Source of the DNA: Granulicella sibirica
Lineage (GTDB): Bacteria > Acidobacteriota > Terriglobia > Terriglobales > Acidobacteriaceae
Assembly (NCBI RefSeq): GCF_004115155.1
Contig: NZ_RDSM01000006.1
Coordinates: forward strand, 140,213-204,212
Direction of reading: 5' to 3'
DNA length: 64,000 nucleotides
Shown here piece after piece: positions 8,530 to 17,483 of the stretch (positions are counted from its first letter, which is position 1; every line of letters begins with the position of its first letter). Made by a program: the position numbers and the translations under genes. The notes under the pieces were generated by a model. It worked only from the letters and a program-made list of their open reading frames with translations. It did not search any database and was not told where the DNA came from.

Positions 8530-8549
8530 TTGCTCAAAGCGCCGTTTTC
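8527..8549. repeat. Dispersed palindromic repeat (box B) copy 7
   Basis: TAGTTGCTCAAAGCGCCGTTTTC. It is degenerate at the 5' end but keeps GCCGTTTTC. It overlaps the stop of the 46 aa frame and is the last copy in the window. Confidence 0.45.
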
Positions 8550-8567
8550 AAGGAGCTCCGCAGGAGT

Positions 8568-9302
8568 TCAGCCGCCCGGAGTATTCGGGACTCTTACAGT
8601 CCAGATGCGTGAGTGCGTTTCAGGGAAAGCTTGATCGTTCATGCGATCGAAGATCAACATCGCTGGATCGAGCCATCGTAGATCGAGTGTCGTGTCTCGT
8701 GTTGGTTGTGTGACCCGGATACTCTCGTTCTGCCCTCGGTGGATGACCCAGACAGAGGCTTCTCCCCAGAAGGTGAGATCCGGCCTGACGCTCATCGGCT
8801 GACTAAGGAAGGTAACGTAAGCAATCGAACGACCGTCAGGGGAAGGCACTGGCAGATAGCCGGACACCTTTCTTCCTACTTCTTCGACGCGTGCACCATC
8901 GGGGGATGTGACATAAATAGATCCGCCCGTAGAGAAGCACAACGCCGAGCTGTCGGAAAACCACGGATTCCAAGATGGTTTCATATAGTCCCAGTTGGCG
9001 TCAGGCGAAATCTGTATATGACCGAGCGCCACGCTTTTCATGGTGCTCACGTTATAAATCGCAAGCTCCCCACCATTGCTGGCTATAGCGATGTATTGCT
9101 CGTTTGGGGAGGGCACAACAAGACTGTCCAGCGGGACTTTGACTCCCAACTTTCCCAAGGGTCCTCGTGGGGTTTGAAGGACGCTACTTCCGTTTACTTC
9201 ATCAAGCCACACAAAAGTCCGCTGTGTTGCGAGATAGGTGACCCTCTCCGCAGGTTGCGGACCGTTCTCAAGATCAACCTTGAGAGAGCCGTCTTCTCTC
9301 AA
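8568..9302 (-). pseudogene. TolB/WD40-like beta-propeller fragment
   Basis: A 244 codon frame that encodes repeated propeller blades (VPSPNEQYIAIASNGGELAIYNV, VPSPDGRSIAYVTF, SSALCFSTGGSIYVTSPDG) like TolB or WD40-type propellers. The open frame has no proper start: the first possible codon (TTG at 9302) overlaps the stop of the beta-helix fragment upstream, and the same reading frame stays open for many codons further upstream without an ATG (…WGWWTRDWHFGLCND…). Only about half a propeller is present. I read it as a gene remnant joined to the next fragment by a rearrangement. A translationally coupled short protein is less likely. Confidence 0.5.
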
Positions 9303-9679
9303 GCCCTGATCATTACAGAGCCCAAAGTGCCAGTCGCGAGTCCACCATCCCCAACGAGCCGTGCAGGATGCCCATCGCTGAAGCTTGAAACGATGATCGG
9401 TTTCACGGACGTGCCGCAGCCCATGGCCCGCGTCATGCCGGGGAACTCTTGCCCTGCGTGAAAGTACAAATGATCACCAGGTTGAAACTGGTGTGAATTC
9501 ACCGCTGCCATAGTTTGCCAAGCATGGGAGGGTGACTGACCAGAATGCGTGTCTTTGCCGTCTCTCGCGTCTACATAGAAAGTGTGACCAGAGGTGGCAT
9601 TCGCACTTGAAACGGGTGCCAAGAAACACGCGAGGATGTAGCCGATAGAGACTCTACAAGGCAGCATTGGTATCTCCAA
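9299..9679 (-). pseudogene. N-terminal fragment of a secreted right-handed beta-helix protein
   Basis: 126 codons: a signal peptide (about residues 1-28) followed by the typical opening of secreted parallel beta-helix proteins (pectate-lyase-like), TFYVDARDGKDTHSGQSPSHAWQTM, then FQPGDHLYFHAGQEF and a GTSVKPIIVSSFSDGHPARLVGDGG coil. Family members are usually 400-900 aa, so the protein stops after the first turn of the helix. The stop at 9299 overlaps the start of the propeller fragment, which is in another frame. The gene is truncated, probably by deletion. Confidence 0.6.
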
Positions 9680-9863
9680 CCTTTCATGTGAACAGCAGAA
9701 AGCGTCATATCTGAACGCACAAAGTCGAACGCCAGAAGGTTATGACTCGAATGAACGAGACTTCCAAGTTCATGTTGAGCGTGCCCTCAAGCTCAAAGGG
9801 TTAGAAAAACAGACGGGCTGACGCTTGCATCTCGCGGTTGGGATTCGTTCTTGTGATCTTGCC

Positions 9864-10139
9864 ATGGTCACCGTGGATGAAAATGTAATGCGTGGCGCTC
9901 CGGTCGTTGCCGGCACTCGAATCCCTGTTGCCGCCCTATGGGAAATGCTTGCCCAAGGCGCGACTGCTGAAGAGATCGCGGACGGTCATCCGTCTTTGAG
10001 CGCCGAACAGGTTCGACTGGCTCCTGTTTACGTCGCTGCTCATCCTCGTCGGGGCCGGCCAGCGTCCCGGCCATGGGCAGAGAACTCGACCCAAATTAGA
10101 AAGACCCTGGTTCCGATTGGAGCGGCAAGGGAACGATGA
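9864..10139 (+). CDS. DUF433 family antitoxin
   Basis: 91 aa from the ATG at 9864; an upstream in-frame start at 9825 is less likely because the domain begins at VTVDENVMRGAPVVAGTRIPV. That motif, followed by LWEMLAQGATAEEIADGHPSLSAEQV, is the DUF433 winged-helix DNA-binding domain. Such proteins are the antitoxins of VapBC-like pairs and usually bind their own promoter. The last 30 residues are Arg/Pro-rich and may contact the toxin. The stop overlaps the start of the PIN-like gene by four bases (ATGA), which shows translational coupling. Confidence 0.85.
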   Translation: MVTVDENVMRGAPVVAGTRIPVAALWEMLAQGATAEEIADGHPSLSAEQVRLAPVYVAAHPRRGRPASRPWAENSTQIRKTLVPIGAARER

Positions 10140-10507
10140 CCTTTCTGATCGACGAATGCCTTCATCTATCCCTCGTGGGCGTGGCGGAAGAGCGGAACCA
10201 CCAAGCGCATTACCTTGTTTATCTAGGAATGCAGGGATGGAAAGATCCCGATGTGTTGAAAAGGGCTGCCGAGCGGGACTGCACGCTCGTGACCAACAAT
10301 GCCGCAGACTTCCGTCGTTTGTATGCGGAGCTGGATCTCCACGCAGGGCTAATCATCATTGTTCCGAACGTGACACCGAAGCGGCAACAGTCACTTTTTG
10401 AGGCAGTCTTAGGTCATCTGGGTAAGCGAGCTTTGGTGAACACCGTAGTAGAAGTTGCGTTTGAGGAAGATCAAATTGCCATCATTGAGTACGACTTGCC
10501 AGATTAA
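10136..10507 (+). CDS. DUF5615 PIN-like toxin
   Basis: A 123 aa PIN-like ribonuclease-fold protein of the DUF5615/Mut7-C type. The N-terminal FLIDECLHLSLV carries the first acidic pair (Asp and Glu), and LVTNNAADFRRL the later acidic residue of the metal site. In related toxins this centre cleaves RNA, which is an inference here. It begins within the last codon of the DUF433 antitoxin gene and has no other partner. The pair is a compact type II toxin-antitoxin module at the edge of the variable region. Confidence 0.85.
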   Translation: MTFLIDECLHLSLVGVAEERNHQAHYLVYLGMQGWKDPDVLKRAAERDCTLVTNNAADFRRLYAELDLHAGLIIIVPNVTPKRQQSLFEAVLGHLGKRALVNTVVEVAFEEDQIAIIEYDLPD

Positions 10508-10811
10508 CGGTGATGTAGATGAAGGGAGAGGCGAACTGATCTTTTGCAGACCAACGAGCTGCGTACCCAGTTCGTCACCCAATCGTTCGATGGGTGGCGA
10601 ACTGAATTCTTTTTGCCGGAAGAACGGTAGCGGTCCTGGTCGCAGCGTCCACTCGCCGGGTTTTAAGAACGTCATCTGGCACGCTGATGCGTTACGGGCC
10701 GCAATATCCGGCAGGATGATCGTTTGTAGGCGCAGGTACATCTGCATCAGGGATGATGTGCCTCGCGATCGCACGGCGTGTCAGGTTAAGGCCTCGCGGC
10801 TCAGGCCGGCT
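10508..10811. other. Intergenic region, nothing recognised
   Basis: 304 bases between the toxin gene and the end of the response regulator gene. Frames on both strands are open for about 100 codons but show no family pattern. A GC-rich inverted repeat at its right edge is listed separately. Confidence 0.4.
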
Positions 10812-10820
10812 TCAAGCCGG
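10785..10820 (-). terminator. Possible terminator hairpins after response regulator
   Basis: CCGGCTTCAAGCCGG (10806-10820), with seven-base arms, spans the stop codon of the response regulator. A second GGCCT/AGGCC stem follows it in the direction of transcription. There is no U-tract, so rho-independent termination is doubtful. Confidence 0.3.
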
Positions 10821-11441
10821 TTTATAGAGGTGGAGGAAACCACGTTGCAAGCCCACTACGACTGCCTGCGTACGGTCATTCACATCAAGCCTTGTAAGGA
10901 TTACGCTGACGTGGCACTTCACCGTCGATTCTCGTATTCCCAAGGCAAGCCCAATCTCCCTGTTGGATTTGCCTTGGGCAAGCATCTCCAGAACTTCGCA
11001 TTCACGTGGGCTCAGACACGTCTCGGCCGTTCGCTCTGCCAAAGACTTTGACAACGGTACAGGCACATATTTCCCGCCTCCATGCACTTTGCGTATCGCG
11101 GCCACAAGCGTCTCCGTCGGCAACCCCTTGATCAGATAGCCTCTCGCGCCGGCCTTCAGGCTGCGATGGACGTCTTCGTCACCTTCATAGGTGGTGAGGA
11201 TAATAACCCGCGTGTCAGGATGCTTGCGACCGATTTCCAAGAGCGTCTGCAATCCACTTATTCCAGGTAAACGCAAGTCAAGAAGGACGATGTCGACCGG
11301 CTGACCAGCCAGATACTTTAATCCTTCCTCGCCAGTGCCCGCAAAGGCGACCGCTTTCATGTCTTTGCAATGGGCCATCATGGCTGCTACGCCAACCCGC
11401 ATAATGGGATGATCATCGATGATTAGAACCCTAATCTCCAT
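10812..11441 (-). CDS. NarL/FixJ-type response regulator (LuxR HTH)
   Basis: 209 aa from the ATG at 11441, which is preceded by GGAGC at a good distance; an in-frame start at 11504 would overlap the kinase gap. The receiver domain has the acidic pocket IIDDHP (Asp9, Asp10), the phosphorylated Asp55 in VLLDLRLPG and the conserved Lys in GYLIKG. The C-terminal LuxR/GerE helix-turn-helix is LSPRECEVLEMLAQGKSNREIGLALGIRESTVKCHV. It lies just downstream of the propeller-type histidine kinase on the same strand and is its obvious partner. It probably regulates the neighbouring hydrolase genes, but no binding site was identified. Confidence 0.95.
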   Translation of the reverse strand: MEIRVLIIDDHPIMRVGVAAMMAHCKDMKAVAFAGTGEEGLKYLAGQPVDIVLLDLRLPGISGLQTLLEIGRKHPDTRVIILTTYEGDEDVHRSLKAGARGYLIKGLPTETLVAAIRKVHGGGKYVPVPLSKSLAERTAETCLSPRECEVLEMLAQGKSNREIGLALGIRESTVKCHVSVILTRLDVNDRTQAVVVGLQRGFLHLYKPA

Positions 11442-11507
11442 TGCGAACTGCTCCTGTGTGCTTTGACGCGAAAGTGTAGCATGCGATTCGGGCTTGGTTA
11501 ACATGCC

Positions 11508-14500
11508 TCAAAGCTTGGTTAGCACGCCAGTAAGTGGAAGTGTGATGCGGACCACAGTTCCCGCTCCCAATGCACTTTGAATCTGCAGTTGGCCGCCGAA
11601 ACCGGAAATCCGCTCCCGCATGCCCTGGATGCCAAAGTGATCCTGTGGTTGCACAGCTTGGGGGTGAAATCCTAAGCCATCGTCCGCAATGACGATCTCC
11701 AGGATGGTCGGCAGAAAGCGAAGAGTCACCTTGATGGATTGGGGACGCGCGTGCAGAATAGCGTTGAAGATAGCTTCCCGCACCGACATGGCGAGCGAAT
11801 GGGCTGCTCGTGGCCCTAACGAAAGCACCTCTCCCTCCACAAGTAAGGACGTCTCTACCCCGTGCTCCCGCGTGCTTCGTCTCGTCATGTCTTCAAGAAC
11901 AGAAATCAATGCGACGCCCTGCTGCTTGTCCGTCCTCAAGTCCATAATTGTCTGACGAGCCTCATCCATGGTCGCCCTTAGTTGAGTCGATGCATACTGA
12001 ATCATGTGAAGGCGGGATTCAGTGTCTTCAACGTCGCCGCTTGAGGCTGCATGCAGGAGAGCAGACACACTGGCACATCCTTGTAAGACCGTGTCATGCA
12101 TCTCTTGCGCGATACGTGTTCTCTCCGCAACGACTATCTGAAAGTGCTTATGCAACCGATTAAGCCGCGTATAGTAAGCCAGAACAAGAAGGCCTGCGAG
12201 GGCCAGAATACCGACGGTGCGAAACCAGACAGTATCGTAAACCGACCGTTCCTTGAAAACGCCGAGGGCCGCAGCCACCTTCGATGAATCCCGGCCACCG
12301 CCCCATAGCTCGACATGAAACACATAGTGCCCAGGTGGGACGTTTGTATAGGTGGCAATCCGCTGATCGGGTTTCGCCAGGATCCAGTCTGGGTCGAAAC
12401 CATCCAGCTTGTAGCGAAATCGCCATCGGTCCTGCGGGTGAAGGGAAACCAATTCGTACGAGATTTCCACTCTGCCGTTCCTCGCGGGTAGTCTTAGAAA
12501 CCCTTCCGGAACCACAGTTTTGCCGTCCACGGCAACTGAATCGATATGCAAATGGGCTATGGCTGGTTTTGCGTCCTGGTCTGGCTGGATGCTCCACACC
12601 CCGTGCGTTGCGGGAAACGCAGCTCCATCACCGTGCAAGAGTACACCCGAAGGCTGTGTGCCGCCGTATAGCTGCGCGATGCCGGAAGCCCGATTCGCAG
12701 TGAAGGTGCGGACGGAAATCAAACTGTGCGCCGAAGTTGGTTCATGGGTCAATTCGTCACGATCCATCAGCATTACGGCGTATGGGCTGCTGAGCCACAA
12801 TCGCCCACGGTTATCCTGAAGAATGCAATAAATCGTGTCGCTGACTAAACCTTCGGCTGTTCCGAATCTAGTAACGTTGCCAGCCGAGTACCAGTAAAGC
12901 CCCGCGCCAGCCGTTCCGAACCACATACCCTCAGAATCCTCAAGAATCGACCACACCTTTGCTTGTGCCAAAGCTAGTGTGGCGGTGTCACTTAGGAACG
13001 CGCCGCTCCTCATGTGACTGAGGCCATGGTCGGTTCCAATCCAAATGTCTCCACTACGGTCTTCCACAATGGAACGGATGCTGTTGAATGTCAGCCCATT
13101 ACTTTCCTTAAACGACCGAAACACATCATGACTTAGGTGTGACATCCCGCCGTCAGTACCGATCCAAATGCTGCCGTCTCGTGCTTCTGTAACGCACCGG
13201 ATGTAGTTATTGACCAAGCCCTGGCTGGTGTCATAATGAACGGTTCCAATCGAAGTTACATGGTAAAGCCCGCTTCCGTTGGTCCCGATCCACATGGAAT
13301 GATCGCGGGCGTGGTACACGCCGCGGATCAGAGAACCCCTTACGCCAGCAATGCGGCGGCGCGTGACGTTATCTCCATGGACATGAAAGAGTTCGGAGGA
13401 AGGTGCCCACAGATCTCCCCCAGCATCCATTGAGATTGTCCCAAAGTCGGAGTCGGCGTTAGCAGGAAATTGAAGCACACGCATAGAAGACGCGCTAAGA
13501 CGCGTCAGGCCCTTCCGGGTACCAACCCAGATGCTGTGTTCACTGTCTCCTGAGATCGACAGGACTGTATTGTCTATGTGCGTCTTGGTCTCGGCAAGAC
13601 GTGCAACCTTCCGATCGCGGATAATGTAGACCCCATCGGTGATAGAGCCTGCCCACAGGTCGCCGCTTTGGTCTTCATACAGCGTGCGAATCGTTCCCCG
13701 TGGTCCGTTGATGCGGATGAACTCCAAAGCTCCGGGAGGAAGGCAAAAGAGACCTTCAATGGTGCCTGCCCATATTGAACCGTCATGGGACTCCAGCAGC
13801 GCCCGAATATGAGTACGGCTATCTTTCGGATCAAGAACAAATTCCCGCGCATGCCCTTGGATGCTGGCGAAGAGTTGCGATCCACCAATCCATATCCGGC
13901 CGGAACGATCTTCTAAGACTGCATCCACAGCGGAACGATCTTTCGTGGCCTCAGTAGACGAGACTGCGGGCACGCCCAGCTCCTGGTTTGCAAGGACAAG
14001 GTGATCATCTTGCACTCGGAACAGGCCTGCGTCCGTAGAGACCCAGATGACTCGATCAGGGCTTTCGTACAGCCCAAGCACGAAGGCGCTCCCAGGGATG
14101 CTTCTCGAGATGTAGCTGCGAAAGTTACCGCTGCTGTATTTAACCACTCCTCCGCCATCCGTTCCAATCCATATGCTTCCATCGCGGGCGACCAACAGGT
14201 GCCGAATGTTGTCGTCGGCTATGGCTGGCGTGTTCGCCCGGGTGAAGTTGCGGAATCGGGTGCCATCAAAACGCGCCAACCCGCTGTCAGTCCCAACCCA
14301 CAGGTATCCGTCCGGCGATTCGACAACGGCATTTACCGTCTGGCCAGGAAGTCCGTCGCCCCTCTGCCACGAATCAACCGAGTACGTGTGTTGTCCGTTC
14401 TGGAATCCGAACTCAGCGAGCATGTTGCCTGGTGTCTTCTTCTGCGCGGCAGAAGAGAGAAGAGCAAATAAGCAGAGCCAGCAGAGATGAAGGACTGGAC

Positions 14501-14585
14501 TACTTAAGGAAGCGCGACGCGTTCTTTGTGCCCAACCGATTCGAGCAGAGCGAAACACGAGGATGGACAACAAATACTTCTGCAT
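11508..14585 (-). CDS. Sensor histidine kinase with two-component-regulator propeller
   Basis: About 1025 aa from the ATG at 14585; the frame is open to 14900, but that part overlaps the divergent GH2 promoter and looks non-coding. After a signal peptide come at least twelve Reg_prop propeller strands (GYLWVGTDSGLARFDG, GSIWIGTDGGGVVKY, GDIWIGTDHGLSHM), then a Y_Y_Y domain (RWRFRYKLDGFDPDW), one membrane helix, a HisKA_3 dimerisation domain with phospho-accepting His near residue 830 (AQEMHDTVLQG) and a HATPase domain (REAIFNAILHA, ADDGLGF, GIQGMRERI). It is the split counterpart of the hybrid sensors that sense oligosaccharides in Bacteroidetes loci. It probably detects a glycan fragment in the periplasm and phosphorylates the adjacent NarL-type regulator. 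Confidence 0.92.
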   Translation of the reverse strand: MQKYLLSILVFRSARIGWAQRTRRASLSSPVLHLCWLCLFALLSSAAQKKTPGNMLAEFGFQNGQHTYSVDSWQRGDGLPGQTVNAVVESPDGYLWVGTDSGLARFDGTRFRNFTRANTPAIADDNIRHLLVARDGSIWIGTDGGGVVKYSSGNFRSYISRSIPGSAFVLGLYESPDRVIWVSTDAGLFRVQDDHLVLANQELGVPAVSSTEATKDRSAVDAVLEDRSGRIWIGGSQLFASIQGHAREFVLDPKDSRTHIRALLESHDGSIWAGTIEGLFCLPPGALEFIRINGPRGTIRTLYEDQSGDLWAGSITDGVYIIRDRKVARLAETKTHIDNTVLSISGDSEHSIWVGTRKGLTRLSASSMRVLQFPANADSDFGTISMDAGGDLWAPSSELFHVHGDNVTRRRIAGVRGSLIRGVYHARDHSMWIGTNGSGLYHVTSIGTVHYDTSQGLVNNYIRCVTEARDGSIWIGTDGGMSHLSHDVFRSFKESNGLTFNSIRSIVEDRSGDIWIGTDHGLSHMRSGAFLSDTATLALAQAKVWSILEDSEGMWFGTAGAGLYWYSAGNVTRFGTAEGLVSDTIYCILQDNRGRLWLSSPYAVMLMDRDELTHEPTSAHSLISVRTFTANRASGIAQLYGGTQPSGVLLHGDGAAFPATHGVWSIQPDQDAKPAIAHLHIDSVAVDGKTVVPEGFLRLPARNGRVEISYELVSLHPQDRWRFRYKLDGFDPDWILAKPDQRIATYTNVPPGHYVFHVELWGGGRDSSKVAAALGVFKERSVYDTVWFRTVGILALAGLLVLAYYTRLNRLHKHFQIVVAERTRIAQEMHDTVLQGCASVSALLHAASSGDVEDTESRLHMIQYASTQLRATMDEARQTIMDLRTDKQQGVALISVLEDMTRRSTREHGVETSLLVEGEVLSLGPRAAHSLAMSVREAIFNAILHARPQSIKVTLRFLPTILEIVIADDGLGFHPQAVQPQDHFGIQGMRERISGFGGQLQIQSALGAGTVVRITLPLTGVLTKL

Positions 14586-14873
14586 GCACGCACGTTCGTC
14601 GTCACATGCGTCGGACCCACAAACGCTATCGGTGGGTAGCACATGCATATTGGTGCAACATCTTCTCACGAAACCTATTCGCTTGACCAGCATCGGCATC
14701 CGCGAATGAGTCCCGATTCTGCAGACACAGTTGAACGCCATTCTGCTCCAAAGCCAATGCGGGCACCGTTGATGTGCCTGGACCGCCGTTTGGGTTAATG
14801 TTCTCAGAAGGGGAGGCTCATGTAGTACTTTCGGCGGATACATGGCAGGTCGAAGGTGCGTAGCCTGATACGG

Positions 14874-17393
14874 ATGAATAAGTCGAAAGAGACTGCGCAA
14901 TCTGAATTAACCCGACGCGAGTTTATGAGTGGTGCGGTTATGGCTGTGGCCGCTTCCAAGGTGCCTTTCGACTTTGGTTCTGCAAGGAACGTTGAACGTG
15001 AATCTTCGTCTCGCAGAAGTAGCTTCGACAGTGACTGGCGGTTCGTAAAGGGAGACGTACAGGGCGCACAGTCTCCAGACTTCCATGATGAGCCGTGGAG
15101 CATCATCAGTGTGCCTCACGACTGGAGCATCGAGGGCGAATTTCGTGAAGATGCCCCAGGTGCCGGCTTCTGTGCCTACTTGCCCACCGGCATTGGCTGG
15201 TATCGCAGACACTTCGCGGCTCCGCCTGTTTCCAAGGGCGGAAAACTCATCCTCCAGTTCGATGGGGTGTATCAGCGCAGCGAGGTGTGGATCAACGGCC
15301 ACTCCTTGGGAATGCGTCCGTATGGGTTTATCAGTTTTGCGTACGATCTCACGCCCTACTTGCATGCAGGCCGCCAGCCGAATGTTCTTGCTGTTCGCGT
15401 CGATAACTCGTTACAGCCAAATTGCAGATGGTATTCTGGCTCAGGCATATACCGGCACACATGGCTGCTGACGACAGAACCTGTTCATATCGCACAGTGG
15501 GGAACCTGCGTCCGGACGCCGCAAATCTCCACGAACAGTGCGACGGTTGAAGTGTCTACTCGTGTGCAGAATGATCTCCCGCTACCGGCCGTCTGCTCCG
15601 TGCGTACCTTAATCCAGGACCGGGACGGCGCGACGGTAAAGGATTCCGCGGCTAAAGCTGAGATCCCTGCCGGAGGTGAGCTTACCTTTGTGCAACGCGT
15701 CGAGGTCGCATCTCCGAAACTCTGGTCCGTTGTCTCGCCGTATCTTTACTCTGTTCATCAGGTCGTGGAACATGACGGTCGAGCGGCGGATGCATCAACG
15801 ACCCCGCTTGGTATTCGCTCGATCAGTTTTGACGTGGACAAGGGCTTTCTGCTGAATGGCGAACCCGTCAAGCTGAATGGAGTTTGCCTCCACGGAGACG
15901 CGGGCGCGGTAGGGACAGCAGTTCCTGAGCGGATGTGGGCGCGTCGCCTTGCTCTGCTCAAGGATATGGGGTGCAATGCAATCCGTTGCAGCCACAATCC
16001 CCCAGCGCCAGAGTTTCTTGACTTGTGCGACACCATGGGCTTCATGGTGATGTTCGATGCCTTTGACGAGTGGCACGGGGCTAAGGCGCAGACAACGCAG
16101 TACGGTTATCACAAGTACTTCGATGAATGGGCGTATCGCGACCTGAAGGACATGATCCTGCGCGATCGCAATCATCCCTCCATCGTCATCTGGAATGCAG
16201 GGAACGAGGTGCCGGATCAGGGTTCGGCGCGCGGAGTCGAGACTCTCCGCACGCTGAAAGGAATCTTCTACTCGGAAGATCCGACTCGGCCTGTCACTGT
16301 GGCGTGCGACATGATAGCGGCCGAGCCACATGGAGCGTTACCGGAGTTTTTGGCCGAGCAGGATGTCGTTGGCTATAACTATGTAGACCGCTGGCGCGAC
16401 AGACGAGAGAAGTTCTATAGCATCGACCGGCATCAGTTTCCCAATCGGCGCTTCATCGGCACAGAGAGCGTCGCTTTGAGAGCTCCCCGTGGCTCCTATA
16501 AGATCGGCGCGGAATCGGCCGTATATGTCGAGAAGAGTAGCAACCTGCTGGTCGAGGTCGAGCAGTTGCAACGTTTTATTCAGACCTATGACTACGTGAG
16601 CGGCGACTTCATTTGGACAGGAATCGATTACCTGGGGGAGGCGACATGGCCGGCAAAGGGATCTTCCTGTGGCGTGCTTGATACCTGCGGCTTTCGCAAG
16701 GACAGTTACTACTTCTATCAAAGCCTCTGGACCAGTAAGCCTGTTCTGCATCTTTCTCCCCACTGGAACTGGAAGGGGCATGAAGGCACGGTTGTCTCGA
16801 TTCTCTGCTATACCAACTGCGACACCGTGGAACTCTTTGTGAATGGCAAAAGCTGGGGAGTAAAAGGGTATGCATTTCCAAGTCCGGGCATGGAAGAGCA
16901 CTATGCGAACTACCCGGCACGCGCAAAGGTACTGCAGACCACGGCCGATCTTCATCTGTCCTGGGACGTACCCTATGAAGCCGGAACGGTAAAGGCCGTG
17001 GGCACGAAGAACGGGCAGGTTGTCAGCACGGTGGAGGTTGCAACAACAGGGGAGCCAGCACGGCTGTTTCTCTCATCAGATCGCGTAACACTCGATGCGG
17101 ATGGCCGCGATGTAGCTCATGTGACAGTGGAAGTGCGGGACAGCAATGGGCGTTGCGTTCCGACTGCTGACCATGCCGTAACCTTGCAGGTTCGGGGAGA
17201 AGGCAAACTTCTCGGCATGGACAATGGCGATCCAGTAAACCACGAGAGCTATAAAGGCACGCAGCATAGCGTGTTCCATGGTCTGTGCCTTGCACTTATC
17301 GGCACCACAGAGCGTGCCGGAGCAATCGAGATTGTGGCGTCTTCGCGCGGGTTGGCGCAAGCCGCTCTTACATTGACGACGCGGCGCTCATAG
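14874..17393 (+). CDS. GH2 glycoside hydrolase (beta-galactosidase type), Tat-exported
   Basis: 839 aa from the ATG at 14874. A Tat signal (LTRREFMSGAVMAVAASKV) precedes the GH2 jelly-roll domain (FDSDWRFVKGD..., VPHDWSIEGEF), the Ig-like domain and the TIM barrel (FLLNGEPVKLNGVCLHGD). Catalytic residues appear intact: acid/base Glu445 in IWNAGNEVP and nucleophile Glu531 in FIGTESVALRA. C-terminal DUF4982-like and GH2 C5-like domains (SSDRVTLDADGRDVAHVTVEV) follow. It would remove a terminal beta-linked sugar, most likely galactose, in the periplasm. It is divergent from the sensor kinase and followed after 90 bases by a GH92 gene. Confidence 0.92.
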   Translation: MNKSKETAQSELTRREFMSGAVMAVAASKVPFDFGSARNVERESSSRRSSFDSDWRFVKGDVQGAQSPDFHDEPWSIISVPHDWSIEGEFREDAPGAGFCAYLPTGIGWYRRHFAAPPVSKGGKLILQFDGVYQRSEVWINGHSLGMRPYGFISFAYDLTPYLHAGRQPNVLAVRVDNSLQPNCRWYSGSGIYRHTWLLTTEPVHIAQWGTCVRTPQISTNSATVEVSTRVQNDLPLPAVCSVRTLIQDRDGATVKDSAAKAEIPAGGELTFVQRVEVASPKLWSVVSPYLYSVHQVVEHDGRAADASTTPLGIRSISFDVDKGFLLNGEPVKLNGVCLHGDAGAVGTAVPERMWARRLALLKDMGCNAIRCSHNPPAPEFLDLCDTMGFMVMFDAFDEWHGAKAQTTQYGYHKYFDEWAYRDLKDMILRDRNHPSIVIWNAGNEVPDQGSARGVETLRTLKGIFYSEDPTRPVTVACDMIAAEPHGALPEFLAEQDVVGYNYVDRWRDRREKFYSIDRHQFPNRRFIGTESVALRAPRGSYKIGAESAVYVEKSSNLLVEVEQLQRFIQTYDYVSGDFIWTGIDYLGEATWPAKGSSCGVLDTCGFRKDSYYFYQSLWTSKPVLHLSPHWNWKGHEGTVVSILCYTNCDTVELFVNGKSWGVKGYAFPSPGMEEHYANYPARAKVLQTTADLHLSWDVPYEAGTVKAVGTKNGQVVSTVEVATTGEPARLFLSSDRVTLDADGRDVAHVTVEVRDSNGRCVPTADHAVTLQVRGEGKLLGMDNGDPVNHESYKGTQHSVFHGLCLALIGTTERAGAIEIVASSRGLAQAALTLTTRRS

Positions 17394-17483
17394 GGTCTGC
17401 TGAGAGGCCATGTGCAGGTGAGGAATCGAACAGGCCATCGCTCGACGTGAAAAGATGGCGCGCATAGAGGAAGGCATGGTTGC

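Noticed and set aside
1584..8549. Classical integron cassette array
   Set aside because: Repeat placement at gene ends is similar, but no GTTRRRY/RYYYAAC core, no attI and no integrase gene are visible, and gene orientations are mixed. It is kept only as a hypothesis within the repeat finding.
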